A stretch of DNA of 64,000 nt. Source: Thermoplasmata archaeon. Its GTDB lineage: Archaea > Thermoplasmatota > Thermoplasmata > Thermoplasmatales > Thermoplasmataceae. Made by a program: the position numbers and the translations under genes. Shown here one piece after another: positions 8,017 to 17,033 of the stretch. The notes below the pieces were generated by a model. The model ran no database searches, was not told where the DNA came from, and was given only the letters and a program-made list of their open reading frames with translations. Location of the stretch: positions 1-64,000 of the forward strand of contig JAJZIN010000002.1 of assembly GCA_021810575.1 (NCBI GenBank), given 5' to 3'. The stretch's first letter is position 1. Each line of letters starts with the position of its first letter.

Positions 8017-8772
8017 ATGAAAACATCAGTTTACAATATGGAAGGAAAGGTTGATCACGAGGTAGAGGTACCTCAAATTTTCCAGTCTGAGTTAAGAGAA
8101 GATATAATGCAGAAGGCTTTCAGAGCAGTAACACTTTCATACAGAAAGCCCTACGGCTCCTCACCCAATGCAGGACTGAGGAGAGTTGGGCATACATCAG
8201 GGCCAGGAATGGGTATTTCTAGAATGCCCAGAGTATCCGGAAGTTCAAGGGCAGTATTACTCGGAAGCACAAAGGGAGGTAGAAGTCCACATTCTCCAAG
8301 AGCAGAGAAGGTACTCAAATTAAAGATAAACAAGAAAGAAAAAGATATAGCATGGAAAACTGCATTGACCATGGCTGCAAATGCTGAAATGGTAAGGAAG
8401 AGAGGTCACATGTTTTCTGAAGAACTTACCTTCCCTGTTGTTGTTAATGATGATATTAACAATATTAGAAAGACCAGGGAGGCAAGAAATTTCCTTCAGT
8501 CTCTTGGTGTATGGGACGATATAGAAAGGGCGAAGGACAGAACAAAGATCAGGGCTGGCAGAGGTACAATGAGGAACAGGACGTACAGGACACCAAAGAG
8601 CATTCTTATTGTAACAGACTCTCCCATGCATCTTACAGCCTTTAAATCTCTTCCAGGAGTTGAGGTATCGCACTGTAAAAATATTTCAATATCAAAACTC
8701 GCTCCAGGAGGAAAAGGAGGAAGACTGATCCTTTTTACCGAAAGTTCAATTAAGAATATGGGGGTAGAATGA
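8017..8772 (+). CDS. rpl4: Large subunit ribosomal protein uL4
   Basis: uL4 lines the 50S exit tunnel. The long internal loop carries the diagnostic SSPNAGLRRVGHTSGPG region and AVLLGSTKGGRSPHSPRAEK, followed by the archaeal/eukaryotic core with ARNFLQSLGVWDDIERA. The 251-residue length is typical. A GGTGAT ribosome binding site overlaps the end of uL3. The last four bases overlap the uL23 start as ATGA. Confidence 0.98.
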   Translation: MKTSVYNMEGKVDHEVEVPQIFQSELREDIMQKAFRAVTLSYRKPYGSSPNAGLRRVGHTSGPGMGISRMPRVSGSSRAVLLGSTKGGRSPHSPRAEKVLKLKINKKEKDIAWKTALTMAANAEMVRKRGHMFSEELTFPVVVNDDINNIRKTREARNFLQSLGVWDDIERAKDRTKIRAGRGTMRNRTYRTPKSILIVTDSPMHLTAFKSLPGVEVSHCKNISISKLAPGGKGGRLILFTESSIKNMGVE

Positions 8773-9026
8773 AGATGGAAGACGTTATTATTTCACCAAC
8801 TGCAACAGAAAAAACCATGATACAAAGTCAGACTGAAAACAAACTTACATTTATAGTTAGCAGGAAGGCAACAAAGAAACAAATAAAAGAAGATGTGGAG
8901 AAACAGTTCAATGTAAAGGTTGAAAAAATAAATGTTCTCTACACAAAGAGAGGAAAAAAAGCAGTGATTAAACTTGCTCCAGAGTTTAATGCTGAAGAGA
9001 TTGGAGAGAGGATAGGAATTTACTGA
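8769..9026 (+). CDS. rpl23: Large subunit ribosomal protein uL23
   Basis: uL23 lies at the tunnel exit and docks SRP and the Sec translocon. The 85-residue protein has the family signature SPTATEKTM near its N-terminus, then FIVSRKATKKQIKEDVE and the FNVKVEKINVLYTKRGKKA strand-loop. It starts within uL4 by an ATGA overlap; an ATG two codons later is an alternative. Confidence 0.97.
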   Translation: MKMEDVIISPTATEKTMIQSQTENKLTFIVSRKATKKQIKEDVEKQFNVKVEKINVLYTKRGKKAVIKLAPEFNAEEIGERIGIY

Positions 9027-9035
9027 GGTATTAAA

Positions 9036-9731
9036 ATGGGTAAACTATTAATAACACAGAGAAGAGGAAAGGGCAAACTGGTGTTCAGGAGTCCTGGGCA
9101 TAGACATGTGAGCCCAATGAGAATACCCGAGGACGGAAATTACAAAGTAAAAGATATTATTCACGCCCCGGGCAGGACGTCACCAGTTCTGGTCCTTGAT
9201 GGTACTAACAAGAAAAAACTGTACCAAATAGCATTCAACGGTGCATACGTTGACCAGACAGTTAACATAGGTAAAATAGAAAATCCCAAAAGTGGGGATT
9301 CTACTTACCTTGGATTTATTCCAGACGGCTCTCTGGTTCATAACATAGAAACAGTACCGGGTGATGGAGGAAAACTCTGCAGGACTGCAGGTGCATACTC
9401 TCAGGTAATAAGTCACGGGGAATTTGTTTCAATAAAATTGCCGTCAGGAGCTATAAAGAATGTGAATCCACAGTGCAGAGCAACAGTAGGAGTTGTTGCT
9501 GGTACAGGAGCGAAAGATATTCCAATCCTAAAGGCTGGAAGACACATACACTATCTTCAGAGCAAGGCTAAAAAGGCCTATACTGTAAGAGGTGTTGCAA
9601 TGAATGCGGTGAACCATCCTCATGGAGGAGGAAATCATCAGCACGTTGGTAGACCAAGCACAGTTGGAAGGGGTACACCACCAGGAAGGAAAGTAGGAAG
9701 ATTATCACCTAAAAGGAGGAAGATTAAATGA
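9036..9731 (+). CDS. rpl2: Large subunit ribosomal protein uL2
   Basis: uL2 is essential for subunit joining and peptidyl transfer. It has the OB-fold and SH3-like domains, and the C-terminal signature [20 protein letters not shown] with the conserved histidine near the catalytic centre. At 231 residues it is the short archaeal form. The basic N-terminus, [20 protein letters not shown], is typical. A 4-nt ATGA overlap links it to uS19. Confidence 0.98.
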   Translation: MGKLLITQRRGKGKLVFRSPGHRHVSPMRIPEDGNYKVKDIIHAPGRTSPVLVLDGTNKKKLYQIAFNGAYVDQTVNIGKIENPKSGDSTYLGFIPDGSLVHNIETVPGDGGKLCRTAGAYSQVISHGEFVSIKLPSGAIKNVNPQCRATVGVVAGTGAKDIPILKAGRHIHYLQSKAKKAYTVRGVAMNAVNHPHGGGNHQHVGRPSTVGRGTPPGRKVGRLSPKRRKIK

Positions 9732-10183
9732 CCACAAATAGGCAGGCATCAGCGAAGTCCATAAGAAGGAGGAGCAGGAAGTCCCAAAAAGTTGCCATGG
9801 GCAGATCCAAGGAATTCAAATACAAGGGATATACACTGGAAGAGCTCCAGAAAATGGACAGGGAAAAGCTCATGGAAGTGTTTCCAGCAAGAGTAAGAAG
9901 AAGCTTAAAAAGAGAAATGGGGCCAGATCAAAAGATAGTAGTAAAGAGACTACTTGGAAAGAAACCTGAAATCAGGACACATGTAAGGGACCTTATAATT
10001 CTTCCCAGATATGTTGGAAAAATAGTGCACGTTCACAACGGTAAAAGTTACGTAAAATTCGAACTTAAAGCTGAAATGATTGGACATTATGTAGGAGAAT
10101 TCGCATTAACAAGGGGAGAAGTAAAGCACTCTGGACCAGGAGTAGGTGCAACAAGGTCTTCAAAGTTCATGCCACTGAAGTGA
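9728..10183 (+). CDS. rps19: Small subunit ribosomal protein uS19
   Basis: uS19 sits in the 30S head near the A-site finger. The protein has the archaeal/eukaryotic N-terminal extension (basic, with YTLEELQKM) and the core with [19 protein letters not shown] and the C-terminal [20 protein letters not shown]. Length is 151 residues. It begins inside uL2, and uL22 follows after 6 nt. Confidence 0.97.
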   Translation: MTTNRQASAKSIRRRSRKSQKVAMGRSKEFKYKGYTLEELQKMDREKLMEVFPARVRRSLKREMGPDQKIVVKRLLGKKPEIRTHVRDLIILPRYVGKIVHVHNGKSYVKFELKAEMIGHYVGEFALTRGEVKHSGPGVGATRSSKFMPLK

Positions 10184-10189
10184 TTTAAA

Positions 10190-10639
10190 ATGAAAGGATA
10201 CTCATTAAATGAAATACCGGAAAAATCTGCCAGATCCATAAGGAAGAACTGTAACATCTCCCTGAAGGATGCAGTAAATATAGCACATAATCTGAAAGGA
10301 ATGAACCTCTCAAAGGCAGAGGCACTTCTAGATGATGTAATGAACAAGCAGAGACCAATAAAATATTTTAGATATCTGGATTCAGTATCACACAGGAAGG
10401 GATATGGTCCTGGTAGATACCCTGTCAGAGCAGTCAAGCAATTCAAAACACTGATAGATAACGTGAAAGCTAATGCGGAATTCAAGGGGCTAGATACGGA
10501 CTCACTAAGGATAAGCTTAATAACAGCAAATAAAGGACCAATGCTGAAGAGATTCACACCTAAGGCATATGGGAGAGCTGGTGCGAACAACAGGGATATG
10601 GTTCATCTCTCCATTGTTGTAGAGGAGGTTGAAGAATGA
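10190..10639 (+). CDS. rpl22: Large subunit ribosomal protein uL22
   Basis: uL22 sends a beta hairpin into the exit tunnel. The 149-residue protein shows the family's [20 protein letters not shown] helix, the [11 protein letters not shown] loop and PKAYGRAG before the C-terminal hydrophobic strand [17 protein letters not shown] spacer separates it from uS19, and it overlaps uS3 by 4 nt. Confidence 0.97.
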   Translation: MKGYSLNEIPEKSARSIRKNCNISLKDAVNIAHNLKGMNLSKAEALLDDVMNKQRPIKYFRYLDSVSHRKGYGPGRYPVRAVKQFKTLIDNVKANAEFKGLDTDSLRISLITANKGPMLKRFTPKAYGRAGANNRDMVHLSIVVEEVEE

Positions 10640-11298
10640 AAGAGAGAAAGTTCATTAACGAAAGTATAAAAAGACTTCTCGTTTCAGAATATGTCAGGAA
10701 AGAAACGGACAGTGCTGGCTTCGGTGGAATTGAAATGAAGAGAAATCTTCTTGATACATCAATACAGCTAGTGGTAAACAAACCGGGTCTTGTCATAGGC
10801 AGAAGGGGATCAAAGGTTCAGGAGATTGAAGAGACACTAAAGAATAGATTCAAAATTGAAGGCCCAAGGATAGAAGTCAAGGAGGTAAAGAACCCTGACC
10901 TTAATCCGCAGATCGTTTCAAAGAAGATTGCAATGTCTCTTGAGAAAGGATGGGCCTACAGAAAGGCAGGAAACACTGCACTGAGAAGAATTATTGAAAG
11001 CAATGCAAGGGGCGTAATGATCAAGATCGGTGGAAAGATATCCGGTGAAAGAGCCAGAAGCCAAAAATTCTTCTTTGGTTCGATAAAGTACTCTGGTGAA
11101 CCTGCAAGAAGTGGTATAGAATATGGTTTCTCAACAGCAAAGCTGAAACTTGGAATCATAGGGGTTTCTGTCAGAATACTGAACTGGGACTACAAGCTTC
11201 CAGATGATATAAAGGTAAACAACTCAAATTTAGTAATGAAGGAGGTGAACACAGAAAATGTCGGAATTGAAGCCGGACCAGTTGAGAAAAATGAATAA
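10636..11298 (+). CDS. rps3: Small subunit ribosomal protein uS3
   Basis: uS3 sits at the mRNA entry channel. It has an N-terminal KH type II domain with the loop [13 protein letters not shown] and the C-terminal domain with GAQGVM-like [18 protein letters not shown]. Length is 220 residues. The 3' end overlaps uL29 by 41 nt in another frame, so the last 13 uS3 codons ([13 protein letters not shown] and onward) share sequence with the uL29 N-terminus. Confidence 0.97.
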   Translation: MKERKFINESIKRLLVSEYVRKETDSAGFGGIEMKRNLLDTSIQLVVNKPGLVIGRRGSKVQEIEETLKNRFKIEGPRIEVKEVKNPDLNPQIVSKKIAMSLEKGWAYRKAGNTALRRIIESNARGVMIKIGGKISGERARSQKFFFGSIKYSGEPARSGIEYGFSTAKLKLGIIGVSVRILNWDYKLPDDIKVNNSNLVMKEVNTENVGIEAGPVEKNE

Positions 11299-11464
11299 GG
11301 ACGAGAGAGACGAAAGAATGAAGGAGCTCAAGGAGAATCTTCTTAGACAGAGGGCAAGTGTCGCCATGGGAGGATCACCTTTGAATCCAGGATTGATAAA
11401 GTCCATAAGGCGCCAGATCGCCAGGATACGAACAGTCGATCACGAGGAGGAAACTAAAAGATGA
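11258..11464 (+). CDS. rpl29: Large subunit ribosomal protein uL29
   Basis: uL29 is a small two-helix protein near the exit tunnel. The 68-residue protein starts with [12 protein letters not shown] and ends with the conserved [14 protein letters not shown] helix. The start lies 41 nt inside uS3, preceded by AGGAGGTGAA at 11239-11248, a strong ribosome binding site, so the long overlap looks genuine. It overlaps the next gene by 4 nt. Confidence 0.96.
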   Translation: MSELKPDQLRKMNKDERDERMKELKENLLRQRASVAMGGSPLNPGLIKSIRRQIARIRTVDHEEETKR

Positions 11465-11763
11465 AGGATAAGAACTTTACAGGAATCCCAAAGGAACTGC
11501 AGCCATGGGATGGATTTACCAGAGATACCATGGCAGTAAGAATAACAGTTGATAAAAGAAGATATGGCAAAAACGTGACCATCATTGAGGGTATTGATCC
11601 GAAGATGGAAGATGTTGATGATATAGCGAAACAGCTGAAAAGAAAAGTTGCTTCGGGGGGAACTGTAAAGGAAGGCAGGATTATCGAATTGCAGGGCGAT
11701 CACAGGGATTCTGTAAAGAAGTATCTTGAAAGCATCGGATTCAAAACGGAGGTTGTAGGATAA
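11461..11763 (+). CDS. Translation initiation factor aIF1 (SUI1 family)
   Basis: aIF1 binds near the 30S P site and checks start-codon choice. The 100-residue SUI1 domain contains ITVDKRRYGKNVTIIEGID and the conserved KRKVASGGTVKEGRIIELQGDHR. It lies between uL29 and Rpp29 within the superoperon, the usual euryarchaeal position, with one- to four-base overlaps on both sides. Confidence 0.97.
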   Translation: MKDKNFTGIPKELQPWDGFTRDTMAVRITVDKRRYGKNVTIIEGIDPKMEDVDDIAKQLKRKVASGGTVKEGRIIELQGDHRDSVKKYLESIGFKTEVVG

Positions 11764-12053
11764 TGGTCTATAACATTTATGGAGAAGAATATCTCGGAAG
11801 AAAAATAACTGTACTAAATTCAAAAAACAGACAACTTCTGGGAGTCACGGGAATCGTGGTCAAGGAGACAAAGAATATGTTCTCCATAGAAAAATCTGAC
11901 ATGGTGAGGCAAATACCAAAGGATTCATGTGATTTCAACGTAAATGTGGAAGGAACTAATTATCTGATAAAGGGAAACCTGATTCGATACAGACCTGAAA
12001 ATCGACTTAAGGAACTGAGGAAGATCAATAAAAATTTAAGGAGGATGAACTAA
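11763..12053 (+). CDS. rnp1: RNase P protein component 1 (Rpp29/Pop4 family)
   Basis: This is a subunit of the archaeal RNase P ribonucleoprotein that trims tRNA 5' leaders. The 96-residue Sm-like barrel shows EEYLGRKITVLNSKNRQLLG, GIVVKETKNMFSI and a basic C-terminus after NLIRYRPENR. It lies between aIF1 and uS17, its normal place in euryarchaeal superoperons. Its start overlaps the aIF1 stop by one base. Confidence 0.95.
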   Translation: MVYNIYGEEYLGRKITVLNSKNRQLLGVTGIVVKETKNMFSIEKSDMVRQIPKDSCDFNVNVEGTNYLIKGNLIRYRPENRLKELRKINKNLRRMN

Positions 12054-12380
12054 ATGACAAGAAACATAGGACTTGACATTGCACCACCGGAAAAGCAGTG
12101 TGAAGATAAGAAATGTCCGTACCACTCAAATCTGAGTGTAAGGGGAAGAGTAATCATAGGCACAGTTGTTTCAAAGGGAATGGTAAACAGTGTGGTAGTA
12201 AGGAGAGAATTTAAGAAATTCAACTCAAAGTATGAGAGAAATATAAAATCTATATCGAGCTATCATGTACACCTACCTCCCTGTATTGAGGTGAAGAACG
12301 GAGATAGAGTTCTCTTCACGGAATGCAGGAAACTTGCAAAGACAATATCGCACGTTGTTGTAGGGAGGCTGGATCAATGA
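12054..12380 (+). CDS. rps17: Small subunit ribosomal protein uS17
   Basis: uS17 is a primary 16S rRNA-binding OB-fold protein. The archaeal form is shown by PPEKQCEDKKCPYHSNLSVRG, with two cysteines, and by VVRREFKKFNSKYERN, HLPPCIEVKNGD and FTECRKLAKTISHVVV. It has 108 residues. It directly abuts Rpp29 and overlaps uL14 by 4 nt. Confidence 0.97.
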   Translation: MTRNIGLDIAPPEKQCEDKKCPYHSNLSVRGRVIIGTVVSKGMVNSVVVRREFKKFNSKYERNIKSISSYHVHLPPCIEVKNGDRVLFTECRKLAKTISHVVVGRLDQ

Positions 12381-12775
12381 AGGGTATAGCCGGAAGGCAG
12401 TCAAGAGGATTACCACTTGGAGCACGAATGGTATGCGCAGATAATAGCGGTGCCAAAATTGTAAGTCTAATTAATGTAAAAGCATGGCACGGAGTCGCAA
12501 GAAGGGTTCCAGCAGCAGGTGTTGGTGACATGTTTATAGCAAGCGTTAAAAAAGGAGGTCCAGACGTTAGGGCAAAGGTTGTTTACGCAGTGGTGATAAG
12601 ACAGAAGCGGCCCTATAGAAGAGCAGATGGCTCAATTATTTCATTTGAGGAAAATGCAGCCGTACTGGTAACACCTGATGGTGAAGTAAGAGGATCAGAA
12701 ATAAAGGGACCAGTGGCCAGGGAAGCAGCCGAAAGATGGCCAAGAATAGCCGCCATTGCATCCACTATAGTTTAG
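12377..12775 (+). CDS. rpl14: Large subunit ribosomal protein uL14
   Basis: uL14 forms an intersubunit bridge and is the binding site of anti-association factors. The signature SRGLPLGARMVCADNSGAK, then GVGDMFIASVKKG and GSEIKGPVAREAAERWPRIA, is complete. The frame is open upstream to 12323 inside uS17; the ATG at 12377 overlaps the uS17 stop as ATGA and gives the normal 132 residues. It ends with TAG, useful evidence that TAG is a true stop in this genome. Confidence 0.97.
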   Translation: MKGIAGRQSRGLPLGARMVCADNSGAKIVSLINVKAWHGVARRVPAAGVGDMFIASVKKGGPDVRAKVVYAVVIRQKRPYRRADGSIISFEENAAVLVTPDGEVRGSEIKGPVAREAAERWPRIAAIASTIV

Positions 12776-12786
12776 GTGAAAAGAAG

Positions 12787-13341
12787 ATGATGAATAAGGT
12801 AAAGGTAACACTGGAAAAAGACCTCAGGAAAAAACTAGGAATTAGACAGTTTCCCATAATGAGAGGAGATATAGTTAAGATAATTAAGGGGAGCAGGAGA
12901 GGAGAAGGTGGAAAAGTTTCATCAGTCGACCACAGGCACTCACTTGTAATAATTGATGGAATAAATATTGCAAAGGCTGATGGAAAGGAAAAGTCATTCC
13001 CAATACAGCCAGAAAAAATAGAAATAACAAAACTCGACCTCAATATGGAAGAAAGGTCAGAAAGAATAAGAGAACTTGCAGCAATGAAGAACATTGTTCT
13101 CAACGATCAGGTACTGGAAGAATACTCTACCAAGAATGAACCTGAAGCTCAGGAGGAGATTGAGCAGCCACAGGATGAAACTACTGAGTCTCAGACGGAA
13201 AAAGTATCCGAAGAAGAACCAGGAGAGGAAAGTGAAATCCCAAGCAACTCCAGTGAAGAGGAGTTACCTGAAGAGGAAAACGAGGAAAAAGATGAGGATG
13301 AGCAAAAAGATCCAGAAGAAGATGAAGGAGATGAACAGTAA
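12787..13341 (+). CDS. rpl24: Large subunit ribosomal protein uL24 with long acidic C-terminal tail
   Basis: uL24 initiates 50S assembly. Residues 1-110 are the archaeal KOW protein (MRGDIVKIIKGSRRGEGGKV, then HSLVIIDGINIAKADGKE). From about residue 115 to 184 the protein is a low-complexity tail rich in Glu and Asp with Ser, Pro and Gln, which typical archaeal uL24 of about 120 residues lacks. The upstream part of the frame (to 12736) lies inside uL14 and is ignored. The GGTGA ribosome binding site precedes the ATG at 12787; the next ATG is also possible. The tail is in frame and ends at a normal junction with eS4. Confidence 0.95.
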   Translation: MMNKVKVTLEKDLRKKLGIRQFPIMRGDIVKIIKGSRRGEGGKVSSVDHRHSLVIIDGINIAKADGKEKSFPIQPEKIEITKLDLNMEERSERIRELAAMKNIVLNDQVLEEYSTKNEPEAQEEIEQPQDETTESQTEKVSEEEPGEESEIPSNSSEEELPEEENEEKDEDEQKDPEEDEGDEQ

Positions 13342-14054
13342 TGATAAATAAAACTAAAAGGCAGATGATCCCAAGAGTTGTAAAAATTCCAAGGAAGAAG
13401 TATTTCTGGGGAGCAACTTCAATGCCCGGACCACACAAAAGGAACGCATCTGTACCGATGTTACATGTATTGAGAGATTACCTATCTCTTGGAGACAAGG
13501 AGAGAGAAATCACAAGACTACTAAATAATAAATTCGTGATGGTAGATGGAAAAGCAATTAAGGAAAAGAAATATCCTGCCGGCTTCATGGACCTTATCAC
13601 GATACCAGAACTCAAGAAGAGTTACAGGATTCTTTACGATAAACTGGGAAGATTAACACCAGTTCCTGAGAAGGAAGAAAATTCAAACGTCAAACCAAGA
13701 AAGGTTCTAAACAAATACACCATTAAAGGGGGAAAGACGATGATTGCATGCCACGATGGATACACATTCATTAGTGATAACAAGGGCATATCCACGGGTG
13801 ACGTGGTTCTATACAATGTAAAGGATAAGAAGATTGATGGAACCATAAAACTTCAGGAAGGCTCAAAGGTTTTCCTCACAGGAGGAAATCACGTCGGATC
13901 AATAGCAACTGTGAAATCCATAGAGGTAAGTAAATCATCCCAGTCTAACCTTATTTCAATGGAAGAAGGATTTGCTACCATTGAGGAATATGTATTTCCT
14001 ATAGGAAACCTCAAATTTAACAGTACAGAGTTCACTGGGGGTGAAAGCCAGTGA
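13341..14054 (+). CDS. rps4e: Small subunit ribosomal protein eS4
   Basis: eS4 is an archaeal/eukaryotic 30S protein with S4-like, central and KOW domains. Typical segments are KIPRKKYFWGATSMPGPHKR, VMVDGKAIKEKKYPAGFMDLI and the KOW part VFLTGGNHVGSIATVKSIE. Length is 237 residues. The start overlaps the uL24 stop by one base (TAATG), and the end overlaps the uL5 start by four bases. Confidence 0.97.
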   Translation: MINKTKRQMIPRVVKIPRKKYFWGATSMPGPHKRNASVPMLHVLRDYLSLGDKEREITRLLNNKFVMVDGKAIKEKKYPAGFMDLITIPELKKSYRILYDKLGRLTPVPEKEENSNVKPRKVLNKYTIKGGKTMIACHDGYTFISDNKGISTGDVVLYNVKDKKIDGTIKLQEGSKVFLTGGNHVGSIATVKSIEVSKSSQSNLISMEEGFATIEEYVFPIGNLKFNSTEFTGGESQ

Positions 14055-14572
14055 AAACAGATAACCCCATGAGAGAAATCACCATAGACAAGGTAGTTAT
14101 CAATATAGGTGTAGGACAGGCTGGTGACAGGCTGAACAAGGCCGTGAAAGTCATAGAAATGCTTACAGGTCATAAGCCGGTACTGACAACATCAAAAAAG
14201 ACTGTAAGGGAATTTAATCTCAGAAAAGGTCTGACCATAGGTGCGAAAGTAACCCTGAGAAAGGTAGATGCAGAGAAATTCCTTAAGGAGGCACTGTATG
14301 CAAGGGAATACAAATTCCCACATTATTCTGTAGACAAACAGGGGAATGCATATTTTGGAGTTTCAGAATATACTGATTTCAAGGGAATGAAATATGACCC
14401 GGAAATTGGAATATTTGGAATGGATGTGGCTGTTGTATTGAAAAGAAGGGGTGGTTTCAGAAATTCCAAGAGAAACATCAGAAAACAGAACCTTTCATCA
14501 AAATTATTCATAACCAAAGAAGAAACGTTAAAGTTTCTCAAGGAAAAGTTTGAGGTAGAGGTGATTAATTAA
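14051..14572 (+). CDS. rpl5: Large subunit ribosomal protein uL5
   Basis: uL5 binds 5S rRNA and the P-site tRNA. The archaeal motif [20 protein letters not shown], then [23 protein letters not shown] and [25 protein letters not shown], is complete at 173 residues. A GTG start at 14051 within the eS4 stop is chosen because it keeps the conserved KTDNPM prefix; the ATG at 14069 is the alternative. Confidence 0.96.
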   Translation: MKTDNPMREITIDKVVINIGVGQAGDRLNKAVKVIEMLTGHKPVLTTSKKTVREFNLRKGLTIGAKVTLRKVDAEKFLKEALYAREYKFPHYSVDKQGNAYFGVSEYTDFKGMKYDPEIGIFGMDVAVVLKRRGGFRNSKRNIRKQNLSSKLFITKEETLKFLKEKFEVEVIN

Positions 14573-14733
14573 TGACAAGTTTAATTCTTAGACCAACCAA
14601 GAAATTCGGTAGAGTTGAAGGTTGCGTAAGGTGCGGAAGAAAGAGAGGAATGGTTAGAAGATACGGAATCAGAATGTGCAGACAATGTTTCAGAGAAACA
14701 GCTCCCGCCATTGGATTTAAGAAATACAGTTGA
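14572..14733 (+). CDS. rps14: Small subunit ribosomal protein uS14 (zinc-binding form)
   Basis: This 53-residue gene is easily missed. The translation starts [17 protein letters not shown] and has two zinc-binding pairs, Cys18-x2-Cys21 and Cys36-x2-Cys39, with [13 protein letters not shown] around the second. It ends in GFKKYS, the uS14 C-terminus. The start codon overlaps the uL5 stop by one base (TAATG). A GAGGTGATT ribosome binding site sits just upstream. Its position between uL5 and uS8 is the canonical one. Confidence 0.97.
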   Translation: MTSLILRPTKKFGRVEGCVRCGRKRGMVRRYGIRMCRQCFRETAPAIGFKKYS

Positions 14734-14742
14734 GGTGATGAT

Positions 14743-15132
14743 ATGAGACATGATCCATTAAATGATATAATAAACACAATAAAGAACGCTTCAAGCATAG
14801 GCAGGAGAGAGATTGAAGTTGGCCCAGCAGCAAGGATGATCGGAAGAGTCCTCAAGGTTATGCAGGATTACAATTATATTACAAGCTTTGAGGTAATCGA
14901 GGATGGCCAGGGAGGCAAATTCAAGATACATCTAAATAACACAATCAATAACTGTGGTACAATAAAGCCGAGATACTCAGTAAAGAAAGTTAATCTTGAT
15001 ACATTCGAATCAAGATACCTACCAGCCCAGGATTTCGGTATTCTCATAGTGACGACCACAAAGGGTGTGATGAGCCACGTAGAAGCCAGAAAACACGGGC
15101 TTGGGGGAAAACTCCTCGCTTACATATATTAG
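14743..15132 (+). CDS. rps8: Small subunit ribosomal protein uS8
   Basis: uS8 organises the central domain of 16S rRNA. The 129-residue protein has the N-terminal HDPLNDIINTIKNAS, the central IGRVLKVMQDYNYI helix-strand and the C-terminal GILIVTTTKGVMSHVEARKHGLGGKLLAYIY. A GAGGTGATGAT ribosome binding site overlaps the uS14 stop. It ends with TAG. Confidence 0.97.
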   Translation: MRHDPLNDIINTIKNASSIGRREIEVGPAARMIGRVLKVMQDYNYITSFEVIEDGQGGKFKIHLNNTINNCGTIKPRYSVKKVNLDTFESRYLPAQDFGILIVTTTKGVMSHVEARKHGLGGKLLAYIY

Positions 15133-15142
15133 GTGAAAGAAA

Positions 15143-15685
15143 ATGATTAATTGGAAAGAATCAGAAAAATTAAAAATACCATCCGGAATAAAAACAGAAA
15201 TGAAGGATGGAGTTCTTGAAGTTTCAGGTAAACTTGGAAAGGTTACGAGAAACTTTGCTGATAACTATGTAAGAGTACTGATAAAGGAAGGTTCAGTTAT
15301 CATAGAGAAATCAAAAGAGAACAGATATACTAAAGCCATTTCAGGCACCTGGAAATCAGAAGTGAAAAACATGTTCAAGGGGGTACAGGAAGGCTTCACA
15401 TACACCATGAAAGTGGATTACACGCATTTCCCTACCAGGGTATCTGTAAGGGGCTCAGTGCTTCTTGTTGAGAATTTCCTTGGAGAAAGGAGCCCAAGAG
15501 AGGCAAAGATCATTGGAGCAACAAAGGTAGCCATCAAAGGGGACAGAATTACACTGACTGGAATAGACAGGAGAGAAATAGGTGAGACCTGTTCAAACAT
15601 AGAAAGATCGACAAAGATTAGGGGGTTCGACCTGAGAATATTCCAGGATGGAATTTTCCCAATAGAAACGGAGGTTGAGGAATAA
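15143..15685 (+). CDS. rpl6: Large subunit ribosomal protein uL6
   Basis: uL6 lies near the sarcin-ricin loop. The protein has the two-repeat fold, including [20 protein letters not shown], then [20 protein letters not shown] and the archaeal C-terminal [20 protein letters not shown] with FQDGIF. It has 180 residues. AGGTGAAAG after uS8 is the ribosome binding site. The start of eL32 overlaps its stop by one base. Confidence 0.97.
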   Translation: MINWKESEKLKIPSGIKTEMKDGVLEVSGKLGKVTRNFADNYVRVLIKEGSVIIEKSKENRYTKAISGTWKSEVKNMFKGVQEGFTYTMKVDYTHFPTRVSVRGSVLLVENFLGERSPREAKIIGATKVAIKGDRITLTGIDRREIGETCSNIERSTKIRGFDLRIFQDGIFPIETEVEE

Positions 15686-16095
15686 TGTCATCTTCATTTA
15701 AACCAAATCTGTCAAAAGATCAAAAGAAGTTGCTGAAACAGAAGAATGAACAGGCGAGAAAAAGAGTTGAATTCAGAAGACAGGAATGGTTCCGATACAA
15801 GAAGTTTGGTGAGGAATACAGAAAGCCAAGGGGTTACCACTCCAAAATGAGAGAACATCTCGCGAGAAGGCCCCCTGTTGTTGATATAGGATACAGAGGA
15901 CCAAAGGCTGTAAGGTATCTTCACCCATCCGGTTTCATGGAAGTTTTGGTGCATAACCTGAAGGAGATAGAAGGGCTCAATCCCGAAAGGGAAGCAGCAA
16001 GGATATCATCCACAGTTGGAAGGAAGAAGAGGGAAGTCCTTGAGGGAAGAGCAGATGAGCTTGGAATCAGGGTACTGAACAGGAAGGTGCAGTAA
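15685..16095 (+). CDS. rpl32e: Large subunit ribosomal protein eL32
   Basis: eL32 is specific to archaea and eukaryotes. The core shows [21 protein letters not shown], then [21 protein letters not shown] and [20 protein letters not shown]. The 136-residue length is usual for archaea. It abuts eL19 with no spacer. Confidence 0.96.
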   Translation: MSSSFKPNLSKDQKKLLKQKNEQARKRVEFRRQEWFRYKKFGEEYRKPRGYHSKMREHLARRPPVVDIGYRGPKAVRYLHPSGFMEVLVHNLKEIEGLNPEREAARISSTVGRKKREVLEGRADELGIRVLNRKVQ

Positions 16096-16545
16096 ATGAG
16101 AGTAGAAACAGCTAAAAGGATAGCAGCTGATGAATATAAGTCAGGTGTATCAAGAATATGGGTAGATATGGATAGTCTAACTCTGGTACAGGAGGCAGCA
16201 ACCAGAGAAGACGTGAGAAATCTCATGGAGAAACACGTAATTCAGGCCAAACCAAAGAAAGGTAACTCAAATGCAAGATTTAAGAAGAGACTAAAACAAC
16301 TTTCCAAGGAAAGAAGAAGGGGCCCTGGATCTGTAAGAGGTACCAGGAACGCAAGATTTCCAAGAAAGAGAAGATGGATAAAGACAATTAGAGCGCTGAG
16401 GGATGAACTGAGAACTCTGAAAAGTGAGAACAAGATTGATGCTAAAACTTACAGAAAGTACTACAGAATTGTAAAGGGAGGCACTATCAAGTCCAGAGCA
16501 CAGTTGAGATCACAGATAAGACTTGCAGGGTTGTTAGGTGAGTGA
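16096..16545 (+). CDS. rpl19e: Large subunit ribosomal protein eL19
   Basis: eL19 spans the 50S surface and contacts the 30S. The N-terminal AKRIAADEYKSGVSRIWVD and the basic segment with KERRRGPGSVRGTRNARFPRK are diagnostic; a long C-terminal helix (RALRDELRTLKSENKIDA) follows. It has 149 residues. The ATG directly follows the eL32 stop codon. Confidence 0.97.
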   Translation: MRVETAKRIAADEYKSGVSRIWVDMDSLTLVQEAATREDVRNLMEKHVIQAKPKKGNSNARFKKRLKQLSKERRRGPGSVRGTRNARFPRKRRWIKTIRALRDELRTLKSENKIDAKTYRKYYRIVKGGTIKSRAQLRSQIRLAGLLGE

Positions 16546-16546
16546 A

Positions 16547-17032
16547 ATGAAGACCCCAACATTATTAAAGAGAAAAAAAGAAGGAGTAACAGACTACAGG
16601 AAAAGACTAAGCCTTCTCAAATCTGAAAGTCCCAGACTGGTGGTCAGGGTTTCAGGTAAGGGATTCACTGCACAGGTTGCAGAATATGATCCAGATGGCG
16701 ATGTGATAAAGGGAACCGTAACATCCAGGGTTATGGAAAAGATTGCAGGTATTAAAGGTAACAATACACAATCATGCTATCTGGCAGGATATTATCTTGG
16801 CAAGACCGTCAAGAAAAAGGACATAGACTATGCCATTCTGGACATAGGACGCTTCGACCTGATAAAGGGTGGGAGAATATCAGCAGTCCTTAAGGGATTT
16901 ACAGATTCCGGTGTAGAAGTTCCGTGCTCAGAAGAAATATTTCCGTCCAAAGAGAGACTGGAAGGAAAGCACGTAAAACATCCTGTCAAACTGGATGAAA
17001 TGAAAAAGAAGATTGATGAAAAGGTGAATTAA
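16547..17032 (+). CDS. rpl18: Large subunit ribosomal protein uL18
   Basis: uL18 binds 5S rRNA together with uL5. The archaeal form is seen in VTDYRKRLSLLKSESPRLVVR, then AGYYLGKTVKKKDIDYAILDIG and AVLKGFTDSGVEVPCSEEIFP. The frame is open to a GTG at 16538 inside eL19, but AGGTGAG at 16535-16541 fits the ATG at 16547 well, giving 161 residues. Confidence 0.96.
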   Translation: MKTPTLLKRKKEGVTDYRKRLSLLKSESPRLVVRVSGKGFTAQVAEYDPDGDVIKGTVTSRVMEKIAGIKGNNTQSCYLAGYYLGKTVKKKDIDYAILDIGRFDLIKGGRISAVLKGFTDSGVEVPCSEEIFPSKERLEGKHVKHPVKLDEMKKKIDEKVN

Positions 17033-17033
17033 G

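Noticed and set aside
13094..13351. A very basic 85-codon frame overlapping the uL24 tail
   Set aside because: It is the shifted reading of GAA/GAG repeats that encode the acidic tail, which automatically yields Lys/Arg. The tail frame is the natural extension of uL24.
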